Source: Ligustrum vulgare (lineage: Eukaryota > Streptophyta > Magnoliopsida > Lamiales > Oleaceae). From it: 64,000 nt of DNA. Position 1 is the first letter of the stretch, and the number at the start of each line of letters is the position of its first letter. This document shows, in pieces, positions 10,535-21,085 of this stretch. The notes below the pieces were generated by a model, which had not been told where the DNA came from, did no database searches, and worked only from the letters and a program-made list of their open reading frames with translations. The DNA lies in NCBI GenBank assembly GCA_963555705.1, contig OY743190.1:35198929-35262928 (forward strand), written 5' to 3'. The translations under genes and the position numbers were made by a program.

Positions 10535-12452
10535 TACATGGATATTGGAGATCTTACATTTAAGTGTTTATTTTACAAGACAAATTTTTGGTGCAAGGAG
10601 AGAGTAGATAAGCAATATAAAACATGTCGTAATCCGAAGTTCTCACTTTGTTGTGGGGTGAACATGGTTTAGTTTGGGCGATTTGTAGTAATATTTCAAA
10701 CCAAACCATTTAAGACCCCTTGAATTTTTTCCAAAACAAATCAAATTATTTTTTTGCAGTTTGGTGCGGTTTGAAACCGCGGATTAACAATGAATGAATT
10801 AGTATATTTCAATGCGAGCTCAAAGACACATATTCGTCTAAAATTTCAAGATGAAACTAGCTCAATAATAGTATTAAGTTTCTAATTAAGTGATGTATTG
10901 TGAATTAATTCACATTGACAAACAATCTAATTATATAGAAGCAAACTTTAGTTAGCTCTTATATTAAAAATTTTATTTTAAGAAAATATCTTGGATGATG
11001 ATTATGAATTGTAAGAGCAAGAATTATTTCCAAATGGTTGTGGATTTGAACAAATTGTCTTTGACTCCTTAATTTTGATTTATTGACAATAAAAAGTGTG
11101 GCATTTCTTTGTTAAATTTAAAGTTTGCCTTTATTTTTATTCTAATTTTTTTTAATTTTTAAAAATTTGACAGGTTGGCTGGTTGAAATCGCGGTTTTGA
11201 TAATTGAAACCTAAACCAAATCGTTTAAGGTTGTTTGAAAATTTTCCAAATCAAACAACACCGAACTATTCATTGCGGTTTAGTTCGATTTTGCGGTTTA
11301 TTTGTTTACCCCTACTATGTTGTATGCAAGAGAGTGAAGATTCCTCTTATGGAAGATCATTCTCTTATTTTGAAAGATTTGTTATATGGCAGAGACAACA
11401 GGATTAAGAATTTCGTTGAGAACATTTGGACATTTAATATGATGTTTTCGTTCATTTCTATGGGAGGAATAAATAATGGGCTAAATGATGGTAGATGGTC
11501 TACCGTCTTCAGATTACACGATCAAAATTTTTCTAAGATTGGGAGTCTGTTGCCTGATGACAGTTCAATTCTACAATTTACACACTTTACATTGTTGACA
11601 ATATGAATGAGGTTGAAAGCATAAAAAGGGTCATGGGTACGTATTATGTATTTATTACTTTTATATTTATATTGTTTACGGATAATTTTGTTGTGATAGT
11701 CTAAAATTTAATTTATAAATTTTAATGTCCCCGAGTAGAAGTGAATCATGCGATTCAATGTTGTATGATTGTATAGTTTCTGATTTGAAGGGTATGCTAG
11801 ACAACTACAACAAATTATTAAGGCAGTTTAGGTCGGTTTGAGAAAACATGATTGAGGAAAACACTTCAAATGTAAGACTTATATGTATTGGTTGGTGGGC
11901 GACAGATGATAGCCAATATGATTTTCCTATTGTTGATGAAATTACCAAATTGATTGTCAGTGGATTTTGATACACGGCTTGGACACATGGATATCATTAT
12001 TGTGCCATGTGGTGGACCATTACAGCGGATAAGTGAAGGACACAAGTTCTTTTCTGAGAAATATTGATCATATTCAAGGATTCTGCAATGGAACAAGGTT
12101 GATAGTTACAAAACTTGGAGACCATGTTCTAGAAGGTCAAATTCTTTCTGGCATCAATGCAGGACACAAGTTCTTTATTCCAATGATATCGTTGAACCCT
12201 TCTGATTCTGGAATACCTATTAGATTTCAAAGAAGATAATTTCCATTGATGGTGTCCTATACCATGACTATCAATAAGAGTCAGGGACAATTATTCTCGC
12301 ATGTGATACTTCTTCTTAAACAGCTGGTGTTTACACATGGACAACTTTATGTTGCGATTTCTAGGGTGACAAATCGTTCCGGATTGAAGATATTAATTTG
12401 TGATAAGAATGGAAGACCAACAAAATCAACAAACAATGTTGTGTACAAATAA
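10535..12452 (+). pseudogene. Helitron Rep/helicase relic with large internal deletion
   Basis: Helitrons move by a protein with an N-terminal Helitron-like domain, an HUH nuclease and a Pif1-type helicase. The N-terminal domain is visible in pieces: YMDIGDLTFKC, NPKFSLCC (10535-10653), then after a hAT insertion KIPLMEDHS, MMFSFISMGG, NDGRWSTVFRLHDQNF, IGSLLPDDSS (about 11330-11570), MLDNYNKLLRQF (about 11795) and GPLQRISEGH (to about 12040). The sequence then jumps to the helicase C terminus: GFCNGTRLIVTKLGDHVLEG, MTINKSQGQ (about 12265-12290), VAISRVTNRSGLKIL, ending at TAA 12450-12452. The HUH nuclease and helicase motifs I-IV are absent. Several frameshifts and stops make it inactive. 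No 5' TC end or 3' hairpin-CTRR end was found for it. Confidence 0.9.
10654..11314. mobile_element. hAT-type non-autonomous element inside the Helitron relic
   Basis: Ends TGGGGTGAACATGG and TGTTTACCCCTA are inverted (right end complement TAGGGGTAAACA). 8-bp duplications CTTTGTTG (10646-10653) and CTATGTTG (11315-11322) differ at one base. The insertion falls within the codons for SLCC of the Helitron N-terminal zinc-finger region. GGTTTGAAACCGCGG-type palindromic stretches lie inside. 661 bp, no transposase. Confidence 0.82.
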
Positions 12453-14353
12453 GTATTCCAGAATTTGTAGTCATATGAACCAATAAATGATGATCTTATC
12501 TCTTATTTGGGAAATTTATTTATTTAATCTAAAGGATTCATCTAATTTTACATTGAATTATTTTTATTCAGACGTTTGGGTGATTCACTAGTATGAATGT
12601 CAGATTGAAGATCTAAATGAGAAGTTTAATACATGCTAACAATTGAGAGGAAATTATAAATATATTTTTCGTAAAATCTTCTCAAAATTAAAGGTAAAAG
12701 TATTACCTCTTTTTTTTTTTTTTTTTTCTCATATTCATTTTAAATTATATCATTTAATTCGTATAATACTATCTATTATCTGTTAACTAAATTCAATTTA
12801 ATCATGGATGATTAATTTCAACTCCAGTGCTTTTCATATTCAAATTAAAACAAATAATGGATATACGAATTTTGTAAGTAAATTCAATTAAGGGGTTAAT
12901 TTTTACAAATTCAGATTTCGATCAATTTATTCGTCATTTTAACATTATTTTATTTATTTACGGATTCTGTTAATTTTTTATTATTTCTAATATTATAAAT
13001 TTGAATAACCACAATATGCAGAATATATATTACATACTTTAACAATTAGTTCTAATAATTTTTATTAAACAATTGATTGATCATCAACTTTTTATTAAAA
13101 TATTAAAATAATAATATAACAATAGGAATATAGAAATTATCAATATGAAGAAAGAAGTCTATCCTACATCTCTTATTGGACATGTATTATATGAGCCTAA
13201 TTTTGTAGTTTTTTAAAAAGAAAATCTTATCTCTTGAACTGTGAAATCTAGAAATCGAGTAGATATGTTCGCGATGCAATCGCTAAAACACTTAATTCAT
13301 GGCCCTTATTGATTGGTCCGCAATTTTTATTAACATATCAAAATAATAATTATATGTCTAAAAAGTAATAAAACTTTATTTTTTTATTTTATTGACATAT
13401 ATAGACAAAAAGACTCATTATATATTTTATTTAGATTTTAATTAATTAATTAATATATATATATATATATTAGTTTCATTGACATATAATTACATCACAT
13501 TTAAAATAATAAAAAAAAATTATAATAAGGGTCCCTTGATATTGATTTTCACTTACGTGTATCGCAAATCTTGATGTTGGTTTTTAGTTACGTGCATCGA
13601 CAATATTGCTTATTTTGTTGAATTCATTTAAATATAGTATCATATATATTTAATTAGTCGCGATTACTTTATTTTAAGTAGATTATAATATTTTGATTGT
13701 TATTATTTCTATTCATGGTAGTAAAGAATATTTTGACAAAAAATTTATTTATTCTACACAGCATAAGTTTGAAAATTTTCTTTTTTTAATTTAAGTTTGA
13801 GCAATTGTTTAAATATATTTTATCTATAATAATTTCCATGAATCATACGGGTGCAGACAACAACAAAGTGTAAAAATAATGTAGCATTTGAAAAAGCTTT
13901 CCAAAAATTTGTGAGAATTCTAATTCATTTCAATTTTGAGCATTCGCTGACAGTGTGAATGGTTAATCAAAGCAAAATGTGTGTTCAAAATTTCTTTTCC
14001 AAATTTTGTAATGGTATTTAATTTTTTTTAAAATAAAATCATTTCATAGTATTCTTCCGTACAACACAGAGTTTGATATTAATATCTATTAGAATATCTT
14101 GTCATCAAATATTTTTTAAGCCAAAGAAGAAAATTAAACTTCCCTCCCTCCCTCCCAACATATCAAGTTTAAATAGTAGTGTCAAACCGATTGGTATGAC
14201 ATGGCTTGCCCAGGACGCTCTATAAAAGTGGCTGGTAGATCGGCCCATTATTATTATTATTATTTACTTAATTATTTCGGGTGAAGCAAAAATGGAAAAC
14301 TAGCATATTTAGCCTTGATTTTCCTAGGAAAACCCTCTTTTAGCAGTATCAAG
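12453..14353. other. AT-rich spacer, no gene seen
   Basis: Holds a T run near 12711, a (TA)n stretch near 13452-13470 and an (ATT)n-like stretch near 14250. A CTAGT at 12588 lacks the upstream hairpin of a Helitron end. Nothing coding is recognised. Confidence 0.5.
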
Positions 14354-14858
14354 TAGGAATGACAAAAAAACTATCAAACCCAATACATGCAAAGGCCCGA
14401 CCCCAAACAAGGTGAGGTATACCCGCCTAAACAGATCTATAGGACACGTATGAAATTTATTAGTAAGACTCATTTATGTATGGGTCGGGTGTGAGTTTAG
14501 AAATAAGACTCATACCTTATTCGCATACCCGTTATGAAAAAATTCTAAAAGATCGAAATATTAACTACGACTCCTCATTTCTTTAATTCTTTCTCATTTG
14601 GAGATTATATTCGACATTTTAAATATTTCCTAAATTCCCTTACATAATATGAAAATTTACTTATAATTTAATTTTCTTCACTTTCCAAAAGAACAAACAA
14701 ATAGATAATGAGTACGCAAATGGTTATAGAAGCATAGTCAATAATACCTACCTTCGACCAGTCTTTCTTAAATTGGTGACTTATAGAGGTTACAAATATT
14801 CAGATGGTCAATATAGATTTGCAAAAATCGACCCAAACCCGACCAATTATCATCTCTA
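14354..14858. mobile_element. hAT-type MITE
   Basis: Ends TAGGAATGACAAAA and TTATCATCTCTA are inverted with a few mismatches. Perfect 8-bp duplications GTATCAAG occur at 14346-14353 and 14859-14866. The interior has GGGTCGGGT/ACCCGACC-type words. 505 bp, non-coding. Confidence 0.88.
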
Positions 14859-15159
14859 GTATCAAGTTAAAATAGTGTTGTCAAACTATTAGGCCCTCCC
14901 ATGATGGCTCGAAAAAAGTGGTTCATGAGCCTACACATAACCCAAGTGCGTTGTCCACGGGCCAGTAGTTGAAATATTCGAGTCGATCCAATTTCAAGTG
15001 ATCGAGCCCGTGTTATGTTAAAAAAAGGGGAAAAAATGTTATATGGACATGAAAAATAAAACATTTCACAAAACACAAAAATATAATTTTAATGCTGAAT
15101 ATGCTACATCTACATTTGTCTATCTATACCTATCTTTTATCTTCTACATCTACATCTAT

Positions 15160-15342
15160 CCACACTACCTTACAAGCATGAATCGGAGAGAATATTTTGA
15201 TTGACGAATTTAACCCACATTTTTTCACTTAACCAAATATATACCCTTTATCTACACTACTTTAAAAGTATGAAAAGAGAGAATCTTTTGATTGACGAAT
15301 TTAACTGCACATTTTTTCACTAAATAAAATATATGCTCTTTA
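15160..15342. repeat. two-copy tandem repeat, ~92 bp unit
   Basis: Units at about 15160-15251 and 15252-15342 share TTTTGATTGACGAATTTAAC and ACATTTTTTCACT with minor differences. Non-coding. Confidence 0.75.
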
Positions 15343-15419
15343 AAATCAAAAGTCACCCACTTCCCACATTTAAAACCTAGAAAGCAGATGGCAACCCTCT
15401 CCCCCCAACGTGCTCTTCA

Positions 15420-16160
15420 TAGTCGCCCAAATTGTTCAAACGTGTAAGTCTTCTTTCTCCCTTTCATTCGTTCGTACCTTTATTAATTAATTAATTAATT
15501 TTTTATTAAATTACTTTTTTGTTGTTTTTCTATTTTTCTCACTTTCAATTAGCATTTCTTTTATTTATTTATTGTTTTGATTGTTTTGGTTAGCTTTAAT
15601 AAATCGATGTTAATTTGCTTTGATTTTTGCAGATTATTTCATAATACTCAAATTCGGCTTAGGCTCTTTCAGATTTTGGGGTTTTCATCTAGATTATTCA
15701 ACGGGAAAAATTTCGTTTGTTTTTTTTTTTTTTTTTATTATATTAATTTTTTTTGGTTTATGTTGCTTTTCTACTTTTCTCGCTTTCAATTAACGCTTCT
15801 TTTATATTTTATTGTTTTGATTTCGTTGGTTAGCTTTAATAAATCAATAATATTTTGCTGTGATTTTTGCATATTATTTCGAAGCACTCAAATTCGGCTT
15901 TGGCTCATTCTGATCTTGGAGTTTTTAGCCAAATTGTTCAACGAGTATGTTTTCCCTTTCGTTCGTTCCTTTTTTTGTTTATTATTAATTTTGTTTATGT
16001 TGTTTTTCAATTTTCTCTCTTCAATTAGTGTTTCTTTATGTTTTGGTATTTTGATTTTGTTGATTAGCTGTAATAAATCGATATTATTTTGTTGTGATTT
16101 TTGCAGATTATTTTAAAGTGCTCAAATTCGTCTTAGGCTCTTTCAGATCTCAATAATTAC
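15420..16160 (+). repeat. three-copy tandem repeat with exon/intron-like units (~240-260 bp)
   Basis: The phrases ATTGTTCAAACG/ATTATTCAACG/ATTGTTCAACG occur at about 15430, 15690 and 15930. Each is followed by TTTCGTTCGT-type T-rich sequence, then TTAGC(T/-)TTAATAAATCGAT, then TTTGCAG/TTTGCAT and ACTCAAATTCGGCTTAGGCTC. Each unit looks like an intron (T-rich, ending TTTTTGCAG) plus a short exon-like piece, as in a plant 5' UTR. The 179-codon open frame at 15577-16116 is Phe/Leu-rich, follows the repeat and is very probably not a protein. Confidence 0.75.
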
Positions 16161-17109
16161 TCTTTTACACTACGCATTGAGTTCATAAATTTCTTCATAC
16201 ATGCACAACCCTACACCTTTTATAACAAAGGTTTTATTCCAAGTCATTCGTCTTTCAATTTTTGTTTCTTATTCAAATTTAAATTGATTTGAATGTTTAT
16301 TGTATTTTCACCCATCCAAAAAACGATAACGCTATAAAGATTTACTTGTGCAAGTTTTTTTCTTAAAGACCAGCATCTAAATATCTTGGTTAATACACTT
16401 TTGCTTTATTTATTTGTTTATTTTTTTTGCAAGATTTATAATTTATTAGTTATTTTCATAATTTCTTCTTATATTTGAGAATATTTTGGGATTTATAATT
16501 TGTTGAGTATTTTTATAATTTTTTCTTATAATTGAAAATGTATTTAATAATTATGAAAAAAATTTCAAGCAAGGTTTTTTTTTTTTGTTTTGTTTTTGTT
16601 TTTATTGAATATTAGAGTCTGAATATTTCGGTTAGTGCGCATTTGTTTTATTTATTTTTGTACTTTCATGATAGATTGATGATTTAGGTTATATTTTCAT
16701 GATTTCTACTTATAATTTAGAATATCTTAGATAGTATACTTTGACTTTATTTATTTATTCTTGCAATTTCGTTGTGAATTTATAATTTATTGATTATTTT
16801 TATGACTTCTTATAATTAAAAATGAATTTAATGATTATGAACAAAATTGTTTCAAGATCTTTTTATTTCAAATTTCGTTTACTAAAAATGTGAGATCTTT
16901 CGTAGTGGAGATTAAGATATTGTGTGATGTGGAGCATAATTATTTGAAGATGTTGTTCCTTGTATTGAACATGTATTGATTCAATAAAATCGATTAATAA
17001 AGAATAACTATTTATTAATCACAAATAATGGTAGATTCTTTTTATTGTTGTATCCCCCAGATTATGTAGTAAATAATTAAATATGAAGTTGAACTCGATA
17101 TAACGATTT
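16161..17109. other. T-rich spacer with diverged repeats
   Basis: Variants of TTTATAATTTATTGATTATTTT and TTCTTATAATT recur at about 16435, 16490 and 16785, suggesting an old tandem repeat. No gene seen. Confidence 0.45.
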
Positions 17110-17960
17110 GACTACTTAACTTAAGGCCCTTTTCTCTTTGCTGTTTTGAGATCGTTTTCTGTTTTTATTTTCGAAAACGCTAAAAACGCGTTCTCTCTTT
17201 ACCATTTTCGAAAACGCATTTTAGAAAGAAAAAAAAATTGTACACAAAACGCAAAATGCCCAAAACCTCGTTTTGGGCGTTTTGTGTGTATTTCGACAAA
17301 AAATGTCCAAAACACAGAAAACGCGTTTTGAGAATTTTTTTTTTAAGAATTACCTTAACTAGGAACTAAGCTTAATATAAATTATTTATTTATTTATTAT
17401 TTTTTTAGAATTATCCTAACTTGGAACTAAGCCTAAATAAAGTTTTTTTTTTTTTTTTTAGAGAATTATCATAACTTGGAACTAAGCTTAAATAAAGTTT
17501 TATTGAATTTAATATAAACATTACAAAAAAAATTAAGTGAGAATTCTTATTGTTAGATTTCAAAAAATGTCTTGATAAATGGACTCTGATGGTTTTGAAA
17601 GAACTTGCATTTTCTGGATTTTAATAGAACTAGAGCTTTCTCAAATTTCGAACCTGACCAAACTGTATTAATATAGACTCTTGATGCTCACATTAGTGTG
17701 TTGCATGTAGCCATATTTTCAATGTATTGTGAAAGGAAATTTGAGTTTGAGTCAGTGGTATTCGACAAGCAAATTAATTAAAAATAATTTAAGTAGTATT
17801 CTGCAAAATTTCAAACAGAACGTGTTTTCCAACTTTTCATTTTCAAATTTTTTTTTCAGAAATGACAAACCCAACGCGTTTTCAGTAAATTTGAAAACAA
17901 AAATGAAAACAGGAAACACAAAACATTTTCGAAAATGAAAATACAAAATAAAATACAAAC
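17110..17960. repeat. palindrome-rich stretch, possible decayed DNA element, plus a 3x ~58 bp tandem repeat
   Basis: GTTTTCGAAAAC-like palindromes and AACGCGTTTT words cluster at 17150-17335 and again at 17820-17940. The outermost copies (GTTTTCTGTTTTTATTTTCG near 17155, CGAAAATGAAAATACAAAAT near 17929) are roughly inverted, as in a decayed non-autonomous element. Between them, three tandem copies of GAATTA(T/C)C(C/A)TAACTTGGAACTAAGC start near 17347, 17408 and 17463. No target duplication was found, so the element call is tentative. Confidence 0.45.
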
Positions 17961-18149
17961 AGATAGCTACCTAAATGTTTGTCCCTTTTGCTTTATCTTT
18001 GGTCAATGGTGCAAGAACCTATTGGTCATATTATGAAGCCAATTGCCTAATTTAGTTTATCCAATGTTTTGTATTTCAATCTATTACATTTATATTGAAG
18101 ACATATATCGCTAGAGAGCCAAGTCCAGTTAAAGGTTAATAATATGTCA

Positions 18150-18603
18150 TTGCATTTGTTAAGGATCGTGATGACTACCATTTTGAACATACTAACTGTT
18201 ATCTAACTCTCGAATTACTCCATTAAATGATGAATCATGTGGGTGATCGTGATTTTCCTATTAAATTTTATGAGAAGGTGAATTGTTTCTTTTATAATTT
18301 ATATATGTTTGATATAATTTTAAGCTATTCCTTCAATTGAACTTTTTCTGGATTTCTCATCCGAAGTCCAGTACATGTGTTTAATCAAAGATAATTAATT
18401 TATATAGAATGATGCAAGAGAAAATAATGGAAGTTATTCTGATGTGTTATACCTCTCATATAAATTCAAAAGATATAATCGTTTTCATTAAGAATTTTTT
18501 CCCTAATCCTAAGAGTTTGTGGCAGATGCATGAGAGCAATATTGAAGTTTGTTTTCATTGTTTTTGGATCATTTTATATATATTTTTGTCCTTGGGATAT
18601 TGA
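18150..18603 (+). other. two possible exons of an unrecognised gene
   Basis: The frame near 18168-18280 reads KDRDDYHFEHTNCYLTLELL and, after a stop, MMNHVGDRDFPIKFYEK ending at GTGAATTG (possible donor). A possible acceptor TATATAG at 18400 precedes AATGATGCAAGAGAAAATAA, encoding NDARENNGSYSDVLYL in one frame. The alternative frame is the short open frame 18409-18603. The text looks protein-like but the family was not recognised. A stop is present, so it is a fragment at best. Confidence 0.3.
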
Positions 18604-18796
18604 TGTATTGAATAAATCGTATCGCTTGGTTTGATTATCTAATTGTTGCTCTTTATAAGTTCATTCCTATGTATCCATATTTTCAATTAAAGTTTAATTA
18701 TATCTTCTTTTTTTTCTATTTAGTTTTGTCATTAACATTCTTAATTATCTCAGTTACCTTAAAATAGAGTATAATTTCAAATTTAATACTCATGAT

Positions 18797-18839
18797 ATAC
18801 TATTTACGTGAGACATGCAATGCACATGCTTATCACTAG
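18797..18839 (+). mobile_element. orphan Helitron 3' terminus
   Basis: ACATGCAATGCACATG (about 18812-18827) can fold as a short hairpin. It is followed by CTTATCA and CTAG (18836-18839), then host T at 18840, which is the Helitron 3' end rule. The element would extend leftward. No 5' TC end was found, so its length and cargo are unknown. Confidence 0.5.
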
Positions 18840-19117
18840 TAATCTCATAAATATCACTAATTTTACTTACTCTCAAACTTTCCTCAATTAGCTTTATTGT
18901 AAGTTTGTAACTTAAATTTTGAGAAAAGTAAAGTCTAAATTTATTATCACCACAAATTTTACTCAATACATGACATTATATTATCACCACTAACTAAACA
19001 TAATTTTTATAAATACACCACAATACGTATACAAATATACTCCCATCTAATTATAAAACAAAAAATGATAAAAATTTGTACACCACGTTCCAAAATCTTG
19101 ATCTTTCTAAAAATTCC

Positions 19118-19605
19118 ATATCCGGGCCACTCCCCAAGTTTCTGAGGACATGTCAGCAGTTGTAAAGGCTTCTTCTCGCAGGATATGATTTTTTTTCAAG
19201 ATTCCAGAGTAAATCTTGCCGGAACTTGCCAATTTGGAGCAACTTGATCTCTCAGCAAACAAATTTAATGGTTCAATACTTCAATCTCAGCAGATAGAGG
19301 AGAATTAAAGCCACTTTCAGGGAATTTGAATGTCATTCAATCATTTTATGCAAAAATAGGGTAAATCGTGAATCAGATCTACGACAATTTTGAATAATCT
19401 GATGTGTAGATTCCATTACAAAGGACTTGTAAAAATAATTCAGAAAATACACCTAGGGGCTGGGATTCAGAGTGGTTCTCGCAAAAATGAGGGTATCCAT
19501 GAGAATAATGGGGTTAAATCCGGGTTTATTGATAGCGGTGTCTGATGCTATTGGAGTGGCATTTGTAGGATTAGTTATTGTGCTAGGAGATAAAAGATTC
19601 TGATG
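19118..19605 (+). pseudogene. LRR receptor-like kinase, extracellular LRR and membrane-segment fragment
   Basis: About 19118-19345 reads, across frameshifts, GPLPKFLRTCQQL, LPELANLEQLDLSANKFNGS and LSGNLNV-FNHFYGKI. These are plant leucine-rich repeats (LxxLDLSxNxFxGxI) of a receptor kinase, a plasma-membrane family. At about 19515-19600 a frame gives NPGLLIAVSDAIGVAFVGLV, a hydrophobic membrane-spanning-like stretch. The kinase domain is not present. Stops and shifts separate the pieces. The next recognisable sequence belongs to an unrelated gene (METTL14-like), so this is a transposed or captured fragment. The subfamily (LRR III-like) is a guess from memory. Confidence 0.68.
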
Positions 19606-19985
19606 TAATAATTGCTGAGGAGCCTCCTTATGGATTGATATGTGAGGGTGAAGAAGTTGCTCTCTTAGGAGAAGTAAAAAAAGAATACCCTTAGGATCAA
19701 CTCCAAAGCCTGAAGATATGTATAGGATAATCGAACATTTTGCTCTTGGGCGGAGAAGGCTCGAGCTTTTTGGTGAAGATCATAACATTCGTTCTGACTG
19801 GTTGATGGTCGGTAAAGGATATCTTCCTCGAATTTTAATTCTGAGGCATATCTGAGGCATTTCATGGATGAGGACGGAAAAGTTTGGCGGGGAGAGGGAG
19901 GAAGAAATCCACCACCAGAGGCACCACACCCTGTCCTGACTACTCTCGAGATAGAGGCTCTTCGTCCCAAGTCACCTACCGGAGA
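19602..19985 (+). pseudogene. METTL14-like (plant MTB) m6A methyltransferase fragment
   Basis: METTL14 is the RNA-binding partner of the catalytic subunit in the nuclear mRNA m6A writer complex. The frame from 19602 gives DVIIAEEPPYG. After about 60 unrelated bases follows PKPEDMYRIIEHFALGRRR, LELFGEDHNIRS and WLMVGKG. A one-base shift near 19820 leads to SSSNFNSEAYLRHF, then DEDGKVWRG, GGRNPPPEAPH and IEALRPKSPT. The block IEHFALGRRRLxLFG and the ending ALRPKSP match the C-terminal part of the METTL14 MT-A70-like domain. Only about 110 residues are present, with a frameshift, an insertion and no upstream domain, directly after an LRR kinase fragment. A pseudogene fragment; whether the 60-base interruption is an intron remnant is unclear. 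Confidence 0.82.
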
Positions 19986-20158
19986 GGGAGGCTTAGTTCA
20001 TGAGAGATTGTGCTGTGGTGTATATAAAATTTTGAGAGAAAATTTAAAGGTTATCTATGTAATTCTATTTATATCTAAGTAATGAGAATATTTAAAATTA
20101 TGTTGTAGTAAATAAATTTTGTGGTGGTAATATAGTCATCAAAGTTAAATTCATGCAG

Positions 20159-21085
20159 ACAAAGGCAGAGCTACAGGGGAGCAACCCCCAACATTTTAGC
20201 CAATTTCCAAATTTAAGCTCATTTGTTTTATTATCTACCCCAATACCAATTTTAACCCAGTAGACCCAATCCCTAATTTGTTTTGGTATTCAAATTTGAT
20301 TATTCCAAACTCTCAACATATGTTATGCTGCCCGACTACGTCCTCTCTTCCACTCCGTAACTTGCCCCCTCAAACCTTCATCGGCGCTCCATGTCTACTT
20401 CGCCCTTCTCAGTTTGGTCTGCTACTGCGATCGCTAGTCTTTGCCCTTTGGACTTTGGAGTTTGGTCTTCTCCTCTTGCCAGCTAGCCTCTTTGTCCTTT
20501 GGAGTTCGGTCTTGTCTTCGCAGGTGCCAGGTAGATCGCCTCTTCTTGACTTCTTCTCTTTTGTAGCATTTTCAATGTGTTTTTGAAAGGTAACTTGTGA
20601 ACCCCATATATCCTTACTTGAATTGTGAATTACGATTTGTGATTTGGTGATTTGTAGAACTTGCATTCTGGAATAGTAAATAATTTGTAAAAAGTAGATA
20701 AAGTAGTTTTAGATTGCAATTTTTTGTTGATTTATTAGAATATTATCTGGCCCGTCTTTCCATTAAGATACTGAAAAGTTAATATAATTACAGCAGGAAG
20801 GATAGCAAGAAAAGTGATTTATATTTAAACAAAAGAACTTTTGAAGCTTGCATAGACCCTTCAGTTGTGGAAGCTTCTACATCTATTTTCGAATATCTTA
20901 TTCCAGAAGATAACATTGGTTAAGAACCACATGTTATTGATTCTTCTTTTGAATACCACCCAAACAAAAGTCCGAGAGTTGAATTTGAGAATGAGAAATT
21001 TAATTCAAATTCATTGGAACGTGATCCTGGACTACGCAAATCAATATTGGATTTCCTGGTAGAAAAAAGGGATACAGTAAGACAA
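20159..21085 (+). pseudogene. hAT transposase relic (zinc-finger MYM1-like / TTF-type), N-terminal part
   Basis: A frame from about 20800 reads KKSDLYLNKRTFEACIDPSV, then, after a stop, HPNKSPRVEFENEKF and ERDPGLRKSILDFLVEKRD. The motif DPGLR.xIxDxxxxxRDxVR is the N-terminal signature of the plant hAT transposases annotated as zinc-finger MYM-type 1-like. The left limit is set at AAAGGCAGAGCTACAGGGG (about 20165), similar to the terminal words of such elements, but this is tentative. The dimerisation domain is missing: the sequence changes to minus-strand copia at about 21085. The open frames 20278-20586 and 20409-20666 in the leader have no recognised family. Confidence 0.6.

Noticed and set aside
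12570..12592. Helitron 3' end at CTAGT (12588)
   Set aside because: No hairpin upstream; a chance CTAGT.
15577..16116. 179-codon open frame as a membrane protein
   Set aside because: It follows three tandem copies of a T-rich non-coding unit with splice-like sites; the Phe/Leu richness is a by-product of base composition.
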